From the NCBI RefSeq assembly GCF_002806995.1, contig NZ_NIHE01000008.1, positions 62,001-126,000 on the forward strand: DNA of 64,000 bases, read 5' to 3'. The translations under genes and the position numbers were made by a program. The notes beneath the pieces were generated by a model, which ran no database searches, was not told where the DNA came from, and saw only the letters and a list, made by a program, of their open reading frames with translations. This stretch comes from Confluentibacter lentus. Lineage in GTDB: Bacteria; Bacteroidota; Bacteroidia; Flavobacteriales; Flavobacteriaceae. Below, piece by piece: positions 62,057-64,000 of the stretch; position 1 is the first letter of the stretch, and each line of letters starts with the position of its first letter.

Positions 62057-63010
62057 ATGCCCGTAATAGATTCCACATACAAACCATTATTTTTTTTCAG
62101 AAACGGATTTGTTGCCACGGTATATTCTGGTTTATTTAGGAAAGTGTCCGGTTTAAAACAAGAACGAGAACGCATTTTATTGAGCGATGGGGATTTTATG
62201 GATTTGGATTGGAGTTATTCCAAAGAGAAAACCGATAAAATTATCTTATGTTTTCACGGATTGGAAGGTCATGGACAGCGACCTTATGTGACTGGTGTTG
62301 CCAAGCTTTTTAACGAGAATAATGCGGACGCTATTTGTGTGAATTTTAGAGGATGTAGTGGTGAAGACAATTTAAAATACAGAACCTACCACTCGGGTTC
62401 TACGGAAGATTTAGAAGAAATTATTGAACATGTTTTAGCGTCTAATAAATACACTGAGATTTATTTATATGGTGTGAGTTTGGGAGCCAATCTCATATTA
62501 AAATATTTAGGGGAACGGGAAGTTGTTCCCAATGAAATAAAATCCGCAATCGCCATTTCGGTGCCAGCCGATTTAAATGGTTCTTGCAAGGAATTACATA
62601 AATTAAAAAACCGACCATTTGCCAATCGTTTTCTGAATCATTTAAAAAGAAAACTGCTTAGCAAAATGAATAATTATCCAGACGATTTATCAGTTCAGGA
62701 TTATTGCTCCATTCTTTCATTAAGGGATTTTGATGAAGTTTACACTTCCAAAGCGCACGGATTTATGAATGCGGCCGACTATTATGCGAAATGTAGTTGC
62801 AGACAATTCCTGCCCAATATTAAAATACCAACTTTGATTATTAATGCGTTGAATGATTCTTTTTTATCCCCCGAATGTTATCCCATAAAAGAAGCTAAGA
62901 ACAATCCGAATTTATATTTGGAAATGCCACAGTATGGTGGGCATGTGGGGTTTATTGGTAAAAAAAACATCTATTACAACGAACGCAGAGCGCTTGAATT
63001 TGTTTCATAA
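62057..63010 (+). CDS. alpha/beta hydrolase, YheT-like
   Basis: A 317-residue YheT/ABHD1-type hydrolase. LCFHGLEGHGQRPYVTGVAK gives the oxyanion HGLEG, CVNFRGCSGEDNLKYRTYHS is a family hallmark, YGVSLGANLILKYLGE contains the nucleophile Ser, and the terminal GGHVGFIG supplies the His. The Asp is in LIINALNDSFLSPECYP. Probably cytosolic; esterase activity on small acyl substrates is likely but unproven. It ends at a hairpin (63060-63087) before the molybdoenzyme operon. Confidence 0.9.
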   Translation: MPVIDSTYKPLFFFRNGFVATVYSGLFRKVSGLKQERERILLSDGDFMDLDWSYSKEKTDKIILCFHGLEGHGQRPYVTGVAKLFNENNADAICVNFRGCSGEDNLKYRTYHSGSTEDLEEIIEHVLASNKYTEIYLYGVSLGANLILKYLGEREVVPNEIKSAIAISVPADLNGSCKELHKLKNRPFANRFLNHLKRKLLSKMNNYPDDLSVQDYCSILSLRDFDEVYTSKAHGFMNAADYYAKCSCRQFLPNIKIPTLIINALNDSFLSPECYPIKEAKNNPNLYLEMPQYGGHVGFIGKKNIYYNERRALEFVS

Positions 63011-63059
63011 AAAAAAGTTAAAACTTCAAATTCAGGTTCCTTTTTTGTATTTTTAGAGA

Positions 63060-63095
63060 GAATGACCTGTTTCTTTCAGGGTCGTTCTTATTTTA
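63060..63095 (+). terminator. probable terminator after the YheT-like hydrolase
   Basis: GAATGACC (63060-63067) pairs with GGTCGTTC (63080-63087), including one G-U pair, followed by TTATTTTA. The next gene starts at 63117, so this could also be part of its leader. Confidence 0.5.
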
Positions 63096-63116
63096 AAAAC
63101 TTTAAAAACCAACACA

Positions 63117-63572
63117 ATGCCAACGTATAACTTAAATGTCAACAAGAAAAACCATACTGTTGAGGCAGATGAAAACATGCCTTTATTATGGGTTTTAAGA
63201 GATCTTTTGGATTTGGTGGGAACCAAATTTGGATGTGGAATCGGACAATGTGGAGCCTGCACCATTCATCTTGACGGTGTCGCTTCAAGAAGTTGTTTAA
63301 TGCCCATTTCATCCGTCGGAGATGCTAAAATCACCACTATCGAAGGACTTTCCGAAGATAATAGCCATCCTGTTCAAAAAGCATGGAAAGAGGTTGATGT
63401 TCCGCAATGTGGTTATTGTCAGGCCGGACAAATCATGACGGCTTCAGCGTTTTTAGAAAATAACCCTAGTCCTTCAAAAGAAGAAGTAAGGTCTGCCATG
63501 CATGGCAATATTTGCAGATGCAGTGCCTACAATCGCATTGAGGAAGCTGTGAATTTAGCCGCTAAAATGTAA
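63117..63572 (+). CDS. isoquinoline 1-oxidoreductase-like [2Fe-2S] subunit (molybdenum hydroxylase)
   Basis: A 151-residue iron-sulfur subunit. The plant-ferredoxin-type cluster motif is GCGIGQCGACTIHLDG with a further Cys at SRSCLMP. The second cluster is held by CGYCQAGQ and NICRCSAYNR, as in xanthine-dehydrogenase-family small subunits. It passes electrons from the molybdenum cofactor subunit encoded next. The short version without an FAD subunit fits the IorA/aldehyde-oxidoreductase type. First of an operon leaving the window. Confidence 0.94.
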   Translation: MPTYNLNVNKKNHTVEADENMPLLWVLRDLLDLVGTKFGCGIGQCGACTIHLDGVASRSCLMPISSVGDAKITTIEGLSEDNSHPVQKAWKEVDVPQCGYCQAGQIMTASAFLENNPSPSKEEVRSAMHGNICRCSAYNRIEEAVNLAAKM

Positions 63573-63591
63573 ACCAACTAAGTAAATAACC

Positions 63592-64000
63592 ATGGAAACA
63601 ACTAATTCGATATCGTTTAATAGAAGGTCATTTATAAAAACCATTGGTCTATCCACTGGTGGTTTAATGATAGGATTTACATTATTTGAAGCATGTAAAC
63701 CCGATAGCAAGGTAATGATAGACCTTGAAACCTTAAATTACAAAGACTTTAATGCTTTTATAAAAATCGCAGAAAATGGAATGGTAACCATTTATTCTCC
63801 AAATCCAGAAGTTGGTCAAGGCGTTAAAACATCCATGCCTATGTTGATAGCTGAAGAATTGGATGTGCCTTGGGAACATGTTTTAGTTAAACAAGCAGAT
63901 TTAGACACAAAAAATTACCAAAGGCAAGTAGCAGGGGGCAGCCAATCCATACGTGCTTCTTGGATGCCATTAAGGCAAACAGGTGCTACAGCGCGACAAA
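63592..64000 (+). CDS. molybdopterin-binding subunit of an iorB-like molybdenum hydroxylase (N-terminal part)
   Basis: The frame runs from ATG 63592 to the window end without a stop (136 codons). It begins with a Tat-type leader (FNRRSFIKTIGLSTGG) and a hydrophobic stretch, so the enzyme is exported folded, to the periplasm. The visible mature part (AENGMVTIYSPNPEVGQGVK, then TSMPMLIAEELDVPWEHVLV) is the typical start of IorB/xanthine-dehydrogenase-family large subunits, with GGSQSIRASW after it. The substrate is unknown; aldehydes or N-heterocycles are usual. Confidence 0.9.
   Translation, partial: METTNSISFNRRSFIKTIGLSTGGLMIGFTLFEACKPDSKVMIDLETLNYKDFNAFIKIAENGMVTIYSPNPEVGQGVKTSMPMLIAEELDVPWEHVLVKQADLDTKNYQRQVAGGSQSIRASWMPLRQTGATARQ

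Noticed and set aside
1-64000. tRNA, rRNA, tmRNA or transposase genes
   Set aside because: I looked at the spacers on both strands and saw no cloverleaf-type or ribosomal sequences and no transposase motifs.

Overview
The window comes from the chromosome of a member of the Bacteroidota, almost certainly Flavobacteriaceae. The DNA is AT-rich and promoters follow the Bacteroidota pattern (TTG at -33 and TAnnTTTG at -7, clearest before rpmH and lpdA). It also holds a 1092-residue cell-surface protein with a type IX secretion type B sorting domain, many short-signal lipoproteins, DUF4252 proteins behind an ECF sigma factor, a split ThrE exporter and a carB lacking the C-terminal regulatory domain. 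The genus cannot be fixed from the sequence alone. No rRNA, tRNA, CRISPR array or transposase gene was seen.

Layout. 1-5 kb: partial GNAT gene, alpha/beta hydrolase, lytic transglycosylase, then a lipoprotein followed 14 bases later by a membrane-anchored protein that I read as a bacterial STING receptor (TM-STING), and two envelope genes of unknown role. 5-10.6 kb: rpmH (only 53 codons), carB, thioesterase and rmuC. 10.6-18.4 kb: a vitamin B12 uptake locus (BtuD/C/F-like ABC transporter, a cobalamin riboswitch, a BtuB-like TonB receptor and a DUF71/COG2102 ATP pyrophosphatase of the kind predicted to act in B12 salvage), then an S41 peptidase. 18.5-20.7 kb: an ECF sigma operon with two DUF4252 proteins. 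20.7-27.1 kb: housekeeping genes (purB, a haem-binding protein, a glycosyltransferase, a J-domain/KTSC fusion, an ABC-F protein). 27.2-28.7 kb: a compact two-gene CBASS-type antiphage operon, a CD-NTase plus a two-helix SLATT membrane effector. 28.7-46.5 kb: mixed metabolism, repair and envelope genes (AraC regulator, transglutaminase, the type IX surface lectin, sirtuin, trmH, smpB, S41 lipoprotein, lpdA, SMP-30, S1/P1 nuclease, ThrE pair, DEAD helicase). 46.7-53.1 kb: a tripartite RND efflux operon. 53.2-55.7 kb: a Fic AMPylase gene bracketed by an unusual cluster of ATGTCGATT palindromes, followed by an AT-rich gene of unknown function. 55.7-64 kb: aldose epimerase, pabB, tilS, adenine deaminase, a YheT-type hydrolase and the start of a molybdenum hydroxylase (iorAB-like) operon that runs off the end.

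The points most worth following are the orphan TM-STING; the minimal CD-NTase/SLATT operon, and whether its second messenger could reach that STING 24 kb away; the palindrome cluster around fic; a REP-type palindromic repeat arm translated in frame inside pabB; families of degenerate short repeats that fill many spacers (one of them builds an arm inside the cobalamin riboswitch); and the B12/DUF71 gene pair. All protein-family calls are from motifs and remembered family features. No database search was run.
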